Shown: piece by piece, positions 45,491-57,000 of the stretch
Layout: the number at the start of each line of letters is the position of its first letter
Numbering within the stretch: the stretch's first letter is position 1
Origin: Blastomussa wellsi
Lineage: Eukaryota; Cnidaria; Anthozoa; Scleractinia; Plerogyridae
Direction of reading: 5' to 3'
NCBI GenBank assembly: GCA_947652115.1
Contig: OX393568.1
Location: 23,274,463-23,338,462, forward strand
Length of the DNA: 64,000 nucleotides
Made by a program: the position numbers and the translations under genes
The notes under the pieces: generated by a model
Database searches by the model: none
The model's input: the letters and a program-made list of their open reading frames with translations, nothing else
Told to the model about the DNA's origin: nothing

Positions 45491-45529
45491 CTGTTCCTGT
45501 TTGACGATCTTGAGCGATCGTTTAGGCTA

Positions 45530-45640
45530 CTAATCCTCTCCACCAGTCAGACGAAGAATTGCAGAAACAACGTCGAACGACGAGGCTATTGATTCCTCTT
45601 CCTTGTGCACTACGTACACGTAGATCGAAAATCCCGCCAT
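45530..45640 (-). CDS. Short ORF, 36 aa, first ATG after a promoter-like region
   Basis: ATG at 45640 gives MAGFSIYVYVVHKEEESIAS then SFDVVSAILRLTGGED and TAG. The peptide looks protein-like but is unrecognised. It could be an upstream ORF, a truncated first exon or chance. Confidence 0.3.
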   Translation of the reverse strand: MAGFSIYVYVVHKEEESIASSFDVVSAILRLTGGED

Positions 45641-45944
45641 TTTGTGACCTTTTGTTGCAAACCTCGACACCGATGGGCTGGTTGATACAAATTTCCCGAC
45701 AATAACACCATAGTTTTTGGATTAAAGAGATATCTGGTCTGTTCCTTGAATCACCTGTGCAGTGCTGTAGTTCGAATTCAATTAATTTTTCGAACACGGC
45801 ACTCGATCGAAATAAAATCCTGGCTGTTGTCATCACATTTGTGAAATGCCAGAGCTTAATTTGTGGGAGTTCGAAAGCTCGGTGTCAAATCATAATTGCC
45901 GAAAACCGCAAACCGAAGGCGATGACAGGAACTTAACCGACCTA

Positions 45945-45975
45945 TGACGTCACTCCATAGCAACCGGACCGGACG
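45945..45975 (-). promoter_or_regulatory. Candidate promoter: CRE next to an RFX half site
   Basis: A full cAMP-response element TGACGTCA at 45945-45952 is followed by CCATAGCAACCGG (45955-45967), on the minus strand GTTGCTATGG, an RFX/X-box half site. The pair lies about 300 bp upstream of the ATG at 45640, a usual promoter distance. Prediction only. Confidence 0.4.
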
Positions 45976-46409
45976 AATATTTGAACTTCCGGTTATCTCT
46001 GGCTCGTGATGAATAAATTACAATTATTTCCGTCTCAGAGTATTAATTAGAGGTAAAAGGCATGCATGCAGCGCAGGCGTACATTTCTGACCTTATATGG
46101 TCTCTTCTAGCAAGCTTTATATATTTTAAAGCCTTATCGAGTCCGTGCCGGGGCCCTCTGTGGCCACTGGCGTAAGCCCGGGATGACAAATCGATGATAA
46201 TCGATATCATTCATTATTATTCAACAAATTGTCACGTTGCCCATATATGGTCATTATGCTCGCAATATCCGTCAACTACTACTGATGGATATTCTGCGCG
46301 TAGTATAGGCAAATTAATATAATTCGGTCGAAGTCTCAAAGTGCCGCATAACGCAACTTTTCTGGCTGGTGCGATAAACGCACTTCGTTGACAATTTGTT
46401 GAATAATAA

Positions 46410-46524
46410 AACAATTATCCTGCTCAATCTTGCGGAATATCGCCTGATTTTAGCCAACTCGGCCTACGGGCCTCGTCGGCTAAGTATCAGGCGACATTCT
46501 GCGCGATTTCGCAGGATAATTGTT
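46410..46524. mobile_element. Hairpin MITE, about 115 bp
   Basis: ACAATTATCCTGC...CGGAATATCGCCTGA...TAGCCAACTCGGCC pairs with GGCCTCGTCGGCTA...TCAGGCGACATTCTG...GCAGGATAATTGT. Same plan as the hairpin at 40160. Confidence 0.82.
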
Positions 46525-49500
46525 AAATAACATTCGGAATTTTACTTTTACTTAATAATCATCGATTGACTTCCGATGATCAATTCTCGCCGATTAGTCA
46601 CCCCGGTCAAGTCACTAAAAGTGCCTCTAACGAGCCACAGATGGTTTAGATAACTCGTAACGGAATGCAATTAACAGAATCATTTAGGACATTCAGAAAA
46701 GAGAATCATTATACACAGTATAGGAAGGAAGGGGATATTTACGAGTTTCTTTCTCGTGGTTTTAGTCCATTCCTATTAATGACCTAACATGGTAGCCGAA
46801 CAGAGAAAGCGCCCGGCGGTTCACAAAACTTTTTAAAATGACCGTATTTCCGACAAAAATTTTAAAATAGCCGAGGCCGAGTCTCGGCTTTTTCTACACT
46901 TTCACGCAAGAACCGATTGGACAAAAGAAAAAAGACCGTAAACCATGATGAAGCTAGTAATCTGTGTTGGATTTAAGAACTAAATATATCACAATCGAAG
47001 CACAAATTCTATTTGAATTTTCTGTTTCAAACTTGATGCCGGCGTGAAAATCGCTCCCTCGCTTATTGTAGACTACTGACAAGAAATAAAAAGCCAAATC
47101 TCGAAATTTATTCTTCATGAAATCATCCCTGCATCGGTTTATAACAATTCTGCCTACGCTTCCAAACGCGCGCTCACTTTTGTTTTCACTTCTTCTGGCA
47201 GGAATCAATGGAAACACCAACAAAGGAAGCTTTAAAAACTTGACCTACAACCTGCAGTCGCTGGTTTTAATTTCAAAAACCAGATGATCGGTTATCAATT
47301 TTTGTCCGACCCACTAACAAGACAGCAATGTTCAGCGTTCCCCATACCAGTATAACTTATGTATCAGTTTTTAATAATCTCAGAGGCGCACAACCCCCCC
47401 CCCCCCCCCAGCCCGGCATTTGACGCAAAACTTCGCCCCATTCGACCATCCAAGAAACGTTTGTCGCGTCAATCCATGATCAAGTTCCATCTCTGTTTTT
47501 GCCATGGTATCCTTTATGCCCATAGCTACAAAGAACAAATTTTACATATCGGCGTCGGAGCTCTGTATCGGCGTACTCTTGGTTTTGCTGTGACATCATA
47601 AAATTCTGAAATCAAAATTCGCTAGGCCTGCTAAATTTCCGTTTCCACTAGGTGTCAGGTGAACTAAAAATATGTCTTTTCGCAAATTTTCAGCTCGATA
47701 GTGCCTTTCGATTTGAAAGCAGAAAATCTTGAATATTTGAGTTTTGTTGTAATTTATCCTTTTGTCGTTGAAATCCGAAATGGGTGGGTTCTGTGAAGCC
47801 CCAGGCCTGGTGAAGACCTAACCGGCGGCGAGGCATTTGACCGTATAAACATAGCACGTAATTTGGCTAAAATTTTTCAAAAACGTCAAAAGCCCGGGCA
47901 TTTGTCCGGGGGGAGGAGTGGGATGGGAACTTCTGAAATTGACCGATATATTTGTTCACATCATTTTCAACGATTATCTTTCGCCAACTTTATTTATTTA
48001 TAATTTTATGTTATAGATAAATGACAAAGCTGAGTGACAAAGGAACTTTCAACATGTTGTTTTAATTCGCCACCTGGATAATACTGTCGTTTATCAGTCA
48101 CGGTAGTATTGTTATATTTTATTATTTTTATACAAGGAGACATCGATCGAGGCCTTGCTTATATTTGCTTCTATTTATCAGAACTTTCCGCCTTGGATGA
48201 ATGAACCTTTATGCTGTTTATCATTCATATCTATTTAATATTTATTTTTAGTGACGAAGCCATCAAGAGAAATATTCGGCATGTACCTCACATCCTGGAT
48301 TGCCATAAAATTTCAACATTTCAAAACATTACCTGAATGTATGTCGGTTTTTCAACCCACAACTTGGATAACCGTCTTTTTAACCGAATTGTTTTCTTCT
48401 TTCGTACTTATTTGTTTTAACCCACACCTTTTATTCGGATTTCATTTATGAAATCATATCACGGTTCACCCGACTTTGCCTTTTCTTTTTGAAGTTATCA
48501 GATCGGCAAGGCCATTACAATGGAGCTCCTCTATCAGTTGTTTTGACTCACACATTGGAGGAGCTACCCACACTTCCAGAGATAACCTTGTCGGTTTGCG
48601 ACTTTTTTCTGGTTATAGATAACGACGGAGCCAATATAAAAATTTCCACGATATCCCTGGCTCGTTATCTTTTTGTTGTTGGTTTCTTCCACGCCTTGGA
48701 TGACATTATTATCGACGAAGCCAACACTGTTTAGGCGACTGCTACGTATATATACACAATAAGCAGTGCTTATTGCTGAATCGCGGAATACTTAGAAAAA
48801 AAAACTAATTCGTTTTAGGGTACGTTGTTATTCAATACAGCAAATCGCTTAGAGTTTTGCTGCATGTCTTCAATTCTTGGTTGAAAATTACAGGAAAATG
48901 AAATATCCCTGTTAAATCAATGTCTTCTTTCTAAAACCTCTAATGGACAAAATTAAAGATTGAGTTTTACAAGTTTTCCGTTTATGGTTTTATTGAGAAC
49001 CTCGAGCTCTTTCTTCTCGAAAGGCCCTATCAGAAAAGAATCCCACAAAATGATAGGATGATCAAAAGGTCTTGACGACGTTTTTAGACCTTGTTAGTCG
49101 AGTCACCACCAACCGTGTGAACGTTGCAATTCGAGAATGACCGATATGATTCCCTTTTTACCTTAGCGCCCCAAAATTGACTTTCATATGTAGCCAACTC
49201 TGGTTCCTAGGAAATTCAGTTTCTCATTTTATCTATATCGAGCTGATTATCATAACAGTAATAATGAAATGTTCGCTTATCTGAAACCAGTGTGTCACAA
49301 CCTCTTTCCGATTACTGTGACAATGACAATACTTTCGAAAGTTTTTGCACACAGGAAGTCTTTTTTCGTTTGCGGTTTCTATAAGCTGTAGCCAAAATAC
49401 GGACATGTCACCATTCTCTCTTAATTTTTCCTTGAATGAAATTCTGCCCTCTTAACACCCGTGCTACTTACTAAAATCCATTCACTCCCCAAGAATTACA

Positions 49501-49938
49501 TGTAAATTTCACATTTTCAAGGGTTTATCTTCCAGCTGTTGCAGTTTCCTCTCGGTTGCAGGGCAAGGGTCACCTGAAACTGTCATCAATGATGCTGGGA
49601 CCATGCCTTGTCTGAAAATGTGTGAGTAGGAGTCCCGGAGGATGCGGAATCCTGCAAACTGATGATTTTTTCTGCACCTCAAATGTAAGGCATGTACAAG
49701 GTCTACATATCTTCACGTAAACCCGTTCATGTTTAAAATAGCCAATATATACTGTGTTGACTTCTGTGCGTCTGATACGAGGTATGATGTGGAAAATAAA
49801 TATATAACAACTCGATTTATTATGATGCAAACTGCTCCGTGAAAAGTGCAGTTATAAATTATTCAATGATTGACAAATGAACATAATTGAGAAAAGGTTC
49901 ATTTGCATTTTTTTTAATAGATTCTACTGTGTCGCAGT
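46525..49938. other. Intergenic region, no gene established
   Basis: 3.4 kb with a C run near 47395 and an open plus-strand frame at 48489-48734 that lacks an ATG-anchored family match. No repeat with defined ends recognised. Confidence 0.35.
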
Positions 49939-50060
49939 TCATGAACATAAACACTCTTTCATTTCCCAGCGAACAAGTCCAATGGCTCCATCACTTGTCA
50001 TAACAACATATTTAGATTTCCCGACCCTCTTCGCCACCAAAACCGGCTTCTGCAAAAAGT
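49939..50060 (-). CDS. Possible terminal exon of an unknown minus-strand gene
   Basis: After CACTTTTTGCAG the minus strand reads KPVLVAKRVGKSKYVVMTSD then GAIGLVRWEMKECLCS and TGA. The acceptor is good and the peptide well composed, but no upstream exon was found, so it may be chance. Confidence 0.3.
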
Positions 50061-50159
50061 GTGAAAACGTGACGCTCTCGTCAATGAATGAACCAGAAAA
50101 AAGGAAGTACTTTTTTACTTTATAGCAAAAAGCAAAAAGAAGCACTTGGAGTCTAATAA

Positions 50160-50954
50160 TTTTCAGTTCAAAAGCTAAGTGGGATAAAAAAAGATCAAGT
50201 CAGATATCGCTGGCCGCCTCTTCAGAGTGCTGTTTACATTTGAAAAGCTCAAAAGACCCGGAGAGGATACCGCGGTTCAGGAACTTCCGTTTTCCGCTGA
50301 ACATCTCACTGGGTCATCTGATTACTTTTAAATTACGAGATACATAGAAAAATCTCGTGAGAGTTTTACTTTTCGACCAGGATGACCCCTTATCTGCTTT
50401 TCGGCTGAACGTTCGAAGAATCAGACGAATCTACTGCGTTCTGGTCCTTTCTAAAAGTTGTTCCTGCGTGACATGATGACAACTTAGCACGGGAGGGGTA
50501 CGTGGCCCATGCTGCTCTCTTAAAACGCTTAGTTAGAGTTTCAGTGTATCATAAAAGTTTCACAAGGGTATGTCGCAACTAAGGGTTACAGTCTGTCAAG
50601 ATTAAGAGTTCATTTGAGTAGTTTAGAGGAATACAAGCCACCTTCCCCGTTGCCCCTCTCTGTTGAGTTGCATAATCTAACCATCAGTGACGTGTTTACT
50701 TACGTCTTGATTTCCGTCCGCGCCCATTATTTGCCCTCGAGTAGTTCCATTGTCGCGTCTGTGACGATGCATTCAGTTCACTCATTATCTCGATCTGCGG
50801 TTACAGCGTGTTAGCCGACGTTACCGCGAATGCTAAACGAAGGTTTTCTTAATTTTACAACCGGTACCACACTCTCTAACGTACACGCAACTTGGGTTTA
50901 TTGAATGAGCACGGATTTTCGCATTTCACTGTGTACCTCGCTACATTTCTCAAG
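50160..50954 (+). promoter_or_regulatory. Presumed promoter and 5' UTR of the Ig/chitin-binding gene
   Basis: The frame of exon 1 is open from 50892 but the first ATG is at 50955. No TATA box or specific factor sites were assigned with confidence. Confidence 0.3.
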
Positions 50955-51027
50955 ATGGCACATTTGCATTTGCGGATGCCGATTGTGTCGCTTGTAGTTA
51001 TTCTGACTTCCCTCTGCCCGACGCGAG
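50955..51027 (+). CDS. Ig/chitin gene exon 1: signal peptide
   Basis: ATG in a good context (CAAGATGG). Encodes MAHLHLRMPIVSLVVILTSL then CPTRG, a typical signal peptide. Donor GCGAG|gtaagt, phase 1. Confidence 0.85.
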
Positions 51028-54000
51028 GTAAGTGTTTCGATGATGCCCACAGTTCTTTTAAAGTGATTTTGCCCTGTGGCGGATACTTGCTGTAGGTAGG
51101 GCTGTGAATTAGTGCGCAGCAAACTGACGTTAATTTCTAACGGAGCTTGCACGCAGGTACCTGAAGCGTGTTTATGATGCGGCAAATTAGCGCGCTCATT
51201 ATTGACTATGAAGTTTAAGTACTATGAGTTCATAAAACTTGTTGTTCTTCTACCTCTTGAGTGCTCAGATCATTGTTCACTTTTATTTAAAGTAAGACCG
51301 TGGGCCCAGATTTTCATTCTCGACTTTTAACGTGAGATGTCATACTGAAGCACCACTTCGTGCGATGCCACGGGTTGTCACTTTCAAAGTTCATGTCATT
51401 AATGTATTGTTTTATTATTCATATTTAAAATATATCTGGTGAACTAATTGTAAGTTGGCAGCTGTCTTTATCTCGCATCTAATTAACTCATTTCTACAGT
51501 AAAATATCACTGCTGTGTGTTGATTTTCATCGATTTAGTGACAAATGATTTCACAACTCCGTTTATCATTTGGAACCTGAATTTTGGTCATGTTTTGAAC
51601 CTATTGAGTTTAGAAGGCTTCAGCTAAACCTAAATTACGTGTTTCAACTTCTCTTATGTAAGAGTTATTAATTTTGAATGCTTTATCTTACATTATTCAT
51701 GCAAAACGTAACATGGTTATATCACAAATGAACTTTTAATAATTATTGGCAGTCGTGCCAATTTCGGCTCGACTGTTCTGAAACGAATACAATACTTTCG
51801 GAAATTCTCTTAACTGCTAAAAGTTTATGAGATCTCATCACACCACCATGCGACTTTTTTTTTCCGTTTAGCTGAGGCACAGAGGGAAGTCAGAGAAAAA
51901 CATGATCCTATTCATCGATAGCGAACGGGACATTATTAGCAGGGAAAAAACGCTGGCTGTGATGTTTCTATCCGCACGTGATAAATTGTACGCTCGAATG
52001 ACATAATTTTCTACATCCGGTCAAGACTTCGCATTCACAAATGTTTGCGTGTGCTTCCGAATGTCGCGATTTGGCGTTCTTGTGAAAAAAAAATCCTGTG
52101 GTTTTCTATTCTGAACTTAATTGGAACGACATGCTCTTTTGTAAGGAAACTCGTGATTATGCATTTACGTGGATTCAAACATTACGTTCCTGTTGAAATC
52201 AATGTTTTCATTGAACAATAATCTTCATTATAAAGGAGAGAAGAAAACAAGAGAAGAATCAAGCAGTCATTAATTTTTCTTCTTTATATTCAAAACGAAC
52301 AAAAATACACGATTTTCTCGGACGTCAGGTGTCGAAACTTCTCAGCAGTCTACGTGCCATTTGTCAAAATAAAAATTTGACAAATTCAACGAGAAAGCAA
52401 TTTGGGTCCGGTTTTTCTATGCTAAAAAATAAAAATAATAATTATTTATTTTTCTCAACATTGTTAGTAAAATAATTGAAGAACATTATTTGAACAGTCA
52501 GCTGACGTTCTTGATTGCTTTTACCATAAAGAAAAATAAACACACATTTTCCCAGTCACATATAATTTGATCAAAAATATTTACCAAAATGAATCCCCAG
52601 CTGTAACTCAGATTTACTCAAAATGGCACAAGAATAAAAAGAAAAGGGGATTTTCTTACTTTCTTTTATCGGCGAATTAAATAAAACTGAGCAAATGCAT
52701 TTAATTTTATAAAGACTTCAAATCAATATTTCTAAAAGCGTTATATGACAGTGTTATTTACTTTACATCAACATAACAATAAATTGCTCATTTTCCAAAA
52801 ATATTGATTAATTTTTCTCTGGTGTATTTAGGTATACATAGGTAAATATTGCTTTCCTTGTAGCTTCAAATTAAGAAAAATAAGTTTCTACAACATCAGT
52901 CAAATTAAAATTTCTCCTTTCTCATTTTGTAATCTTTGGTAAATTATTTACCTGCAAGGAGTCCCTTCAGGCATTTTTATTTTTCCTCTTGGCAGTGTTT
53001 ATCAGAATGCCTGAAAGAACCCATTAAAGAAAACATTAATTACTGTAATAAGTATGTTAAAAAAATTATCTCAATTGATTTTTTTTATCAACATCATTCT
53101 ATGCAACCACACTTCAATAAAAATTTATTCCCAACTGTACCCTGCATGTACATTTACAGAGAGGATATTACATGGCCGCATGGAAATACGAAATTTTTCT
53201 TCCAGTGAACCTCCGTTTAAGACATTCCACAGAAATAGAACCTGTACTGAGATTTTTGTCGAACTTCGCCTATTGACTGTTTGTGCTACAAAAACTTCAA
53301 TTTTGAAATAAAAGTGTGGGGCCCCATGCTCATATAGGGGGCAACATTAGCATTAAAATTAACAATAATTCTATGTTTTGTAGTCTTCACAGGTGCTTCA
53401 TTTAGTCTCCTTAATGATCCACCATCACGATTCGTAATTGTTGTCCGTGGATACTCTGTAGACATTGACTGTCGATTAAATGATCCATCAGTTGACGTGC
53501 ATCTGATGAAAGAAAAGACTGGATCACAGCAACTACTTGAGAGAGTTCCAAATGGAGTCAAAGTTACGCAGAGTGGACAAATATTTACTGTAAACAATTT
53601 TGGCAGCCAAGATAATGGGAAATATTCTTGTAAAGTTCAGGCTACAATAATAAGCATAGGGACATTTTTGTCTGTACGTTACAACACAGGTAATTATAAG
53701 TGTGTTAATAATAATGACTTGTAGGTTGCAATTTCTTAGCAAGATCAAATTCACTTTTTTACTTACAAGTGTCTTTGAGGTAGAAAACAATGCAGTTGAA
53801 CAGTGTTTGCAATAGACTGGTGATATTAATAAATTAGCAGGTAAATGAAGCCAGGGTGCTTTTGTCAATGTCAGTGGTTGTGCCAGATTTGTTTCAATAA
53901 CATTTAGTATGTGTTCATGTAATGTAGATGCAAGCTCATACATGAATTTGTATCTTCAATTTGCAAAATCTCAGAACTTTTCAATTGATCAGTGAGTTTT

Positions 54001-57000
54001 AGCACATCTGGCTTTGTTCACCCATTTGACTTGCCGAGATCTCGGTAAGATCTCACCCGAATGCCAAGATTTCAGTGAGATCTCGCCGAGATCTCGCCAA
54101 GATCTCACCAATGCAGAGATCTTGCCACCTTAAGATTCATGGCAAGATCTCGGCTAGCCATATGAAAACCTTGGCAGCCAAAAACTCGCAGAGAATCTCG
54201 CCGAGATCTCAACAAAAATTTTGTACAAGTAGGGGATAACATTTCATTCCTCCATTTAAAATGGCTGCATGCAAGGCTAATTTGTTCATGGCCATTATGC
54301 TGCCCAAATGTTGTACAAATTGACCAAATATTGAGGAATTGTTGAACAGTGTACCTGTATTTCCGTGATAACAAGTTATCGCCATTGATTTCACAGATAG
54401 GTATATTTCTTCACATTCTGTACTTCCAAAGAGCATCTCAAGAGCTGAAGGAGAAAGTGCCACTTTTTCCTGCAATGTTACTGGAAAAGGCATCCAAAAT
54501 GTGGAATGGTATAAAGACAAAAAGAAGCTTTCCAGTACATTTGATCAAAGTGGCAACAGCTACATTAGCGACCTTGAATTATCAGCGGTTACTATTTCAC
54601 AAGGTGGTGCATTCGAGTGTCGAACAACAATTGTTCCCTCAAGGTACAAGGGCTACAAAGGAAAAACAGGAATTCTTTCTGTTACAGGTACATAATTATA
54701 AACTATATAGGCACCTGGCTAATTCATGAATTTGTAATAATTACATTTTTAGCAATATATAATCAGTTGACTGATCTGAGTCCAGGTTATGAATAATAAT
54801 GTCAAAGATCTTAAAATTCTGCTAGCTTGGAAACCGTCTTAATGGACATGTCTAGTTAATTAACCAAAGCAACTGTTTTTGCTGCATGGCATTTCAATGA
54901 AAGAAAATGCCTTTGCTACATGTACTGTAGGTACAGTACTATCTGACATACATGTCCACAAGCTCCATATTCATTGTACAGTAAATCTCAATGGATGAAA
55001 AAGAAAACCTACCAATCTCCAGTGTGTGGCTTATTTAAAAAATGTTAGACAATATTTTTTTCATTTTAGTGATTGTACACTGCCTGGAGTCATTTTTGTT
55101 GGAATCTGAGTGTTCTAAAACCAAAAGTGGTTTTTTAAGTATAGTCACAGGCAAAACCATTTAGGGTTACTTTTAACACTCAGTTGAATATATCACACTG
55201 TTATTGATAGTTTTTATTTTTATTTAATAAATAATATAACAACAACAATGAGATAATAATACTAATAATAATTATAATAATAATAACTGTAATAATAATG
55301 TGATCACGACAATGATGATGATAATTTGACAATAATAACAATTTCCCTAAAATTACAAATAGTTCATGTAAATATAATGATCATCACTAATAGTTTTATT
55401 TTGTTTACATTTCAGAATTTCATTTTCTTGCTAAGAAGAGGCCATATCAAAGGCTCTTTGTGAACGACTCAGTGACACTTAATTGCGAGACAAACGATCA
55501 AAAGGCATCCTCTAGTTTATGGGTGAAGAAAGATGCAAATCCACCGCAAAAAATTGTTCCAAATGGTAGAACTGTCACAAGGCGAGGCAATAGATTTTAT
55601 TTCAATAGTAGTCTAGCACTGGATAACGCTGGAACGTACATATGTAAAGCTACTTTGTCAATCATAAACAAGACTATTGAAAAAGAGATTACAAGTCTGT
55701 TGGTCTTCACAGGTGAGGAACAAACTGAATTATAATTGCAGTACCAGTGCGATGCCCTGACAACTGAGCTAATTGAAGCCACACATTGGGAGCGAGGTCA
55801 ATTTACGGTGTATTGAGTTCAATTTGTTAATAAATTGGAAATTCACTACGATGATCATTTCCCACTTTCAAACTAAATTATATTTTGCCCTCTTTTCTGT
55901 TGGATGAATGAGTTTTTCAAGGGATAGACTTACTCAGCAATGCCTACAGGAAGAACCTCAGGCCTCAGAAAGATTCCCTTATTTTCTGGCCCATCCTTCA
56001 TCCTTTGCATTTTCCCAGTTCGCCTAGTAAGTTGCTGAATATTATTAAATATTGTTCATGTATATAATAATTGAAATGTGTATAATTATCTGTCTTTACC
56101 AGGAGACAACAGAAATCCTCAAGCCCAAGTGTATCCATTTGTGAAAGAGGCTATTCGAGGACAGGACTTGAATTTTTCCTGTCAAGCTCCTGGTGATGGC
56201 ATCTCATTGAAGTGGTTTAAAAATGGTGTTGCTGTTCCAAGTTATCAAACACTCAGACAGCCAATCAAATCCATAAAAGGATTTCCTTTTAATGAAAAAA
56301 TTCTGATGTTAAAGAAAGTCTCAAAAAGAGATGATGGCAACTATACTTGTGTTGTTACAACGTCTCAACAACCAGGATATTCCAACAAAGTCACTGCGAG
56401 TCTTTCAGTCAAAGGTATGTTTGGTGAGGGGTAACCTGTTAACGAGGGTTGCCTTAAGGACGTTCACGCTAATTGTTTCTGAGCATCGTTACTGCGCGCG
56501 AATTTGTCACACCATGTCATCTATCGAGCGCACGCGCTGAGAAAAAACAAAGGGCCAGAAGCCGTTTTGTTGCTTTGCTGGTAATTTACTCTCTTAAATG
56601 GTCGGTGACCCCTACTTTTTTTTCTATGAACTGATTTTATTTACAATCTCAGCAGAATGTCAACAAATGAACAAAAAATCAATGTGGGAAGTTTAAAAAT
56701 TTTAAGGCTTTTTGCCCACAGGACATTGAATCCTGCCATCTTGCGGCTGTTAGGCAAGTGCAAATGTGGTTGCTAAATGCAAATTTTTTCTTTAAGGAAC
56801 CACACCAATGGAGTAAATTCACTTTATGGGTCCATTTAAGCAACATTTGGCAGAGACGCGTTCATTTCAAAGATTTATTTGCAATATTTTGTGCTTACAG
56901 ACACTAGCCGTATTCGCCAACGAAGCGCGTTTATTCAGATTTAGGGTGTTCTTCTGGGCATGTTATCTCCAAGTCGGTGAGCCCCAATGTTTTTTACATT

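Noticed and set aside
48489..48734. 81-codon plus-strand open frame
   Set aside because: Begins at a non-ATG codon, no family recognised, no supporting splice structure; left as intergenic.
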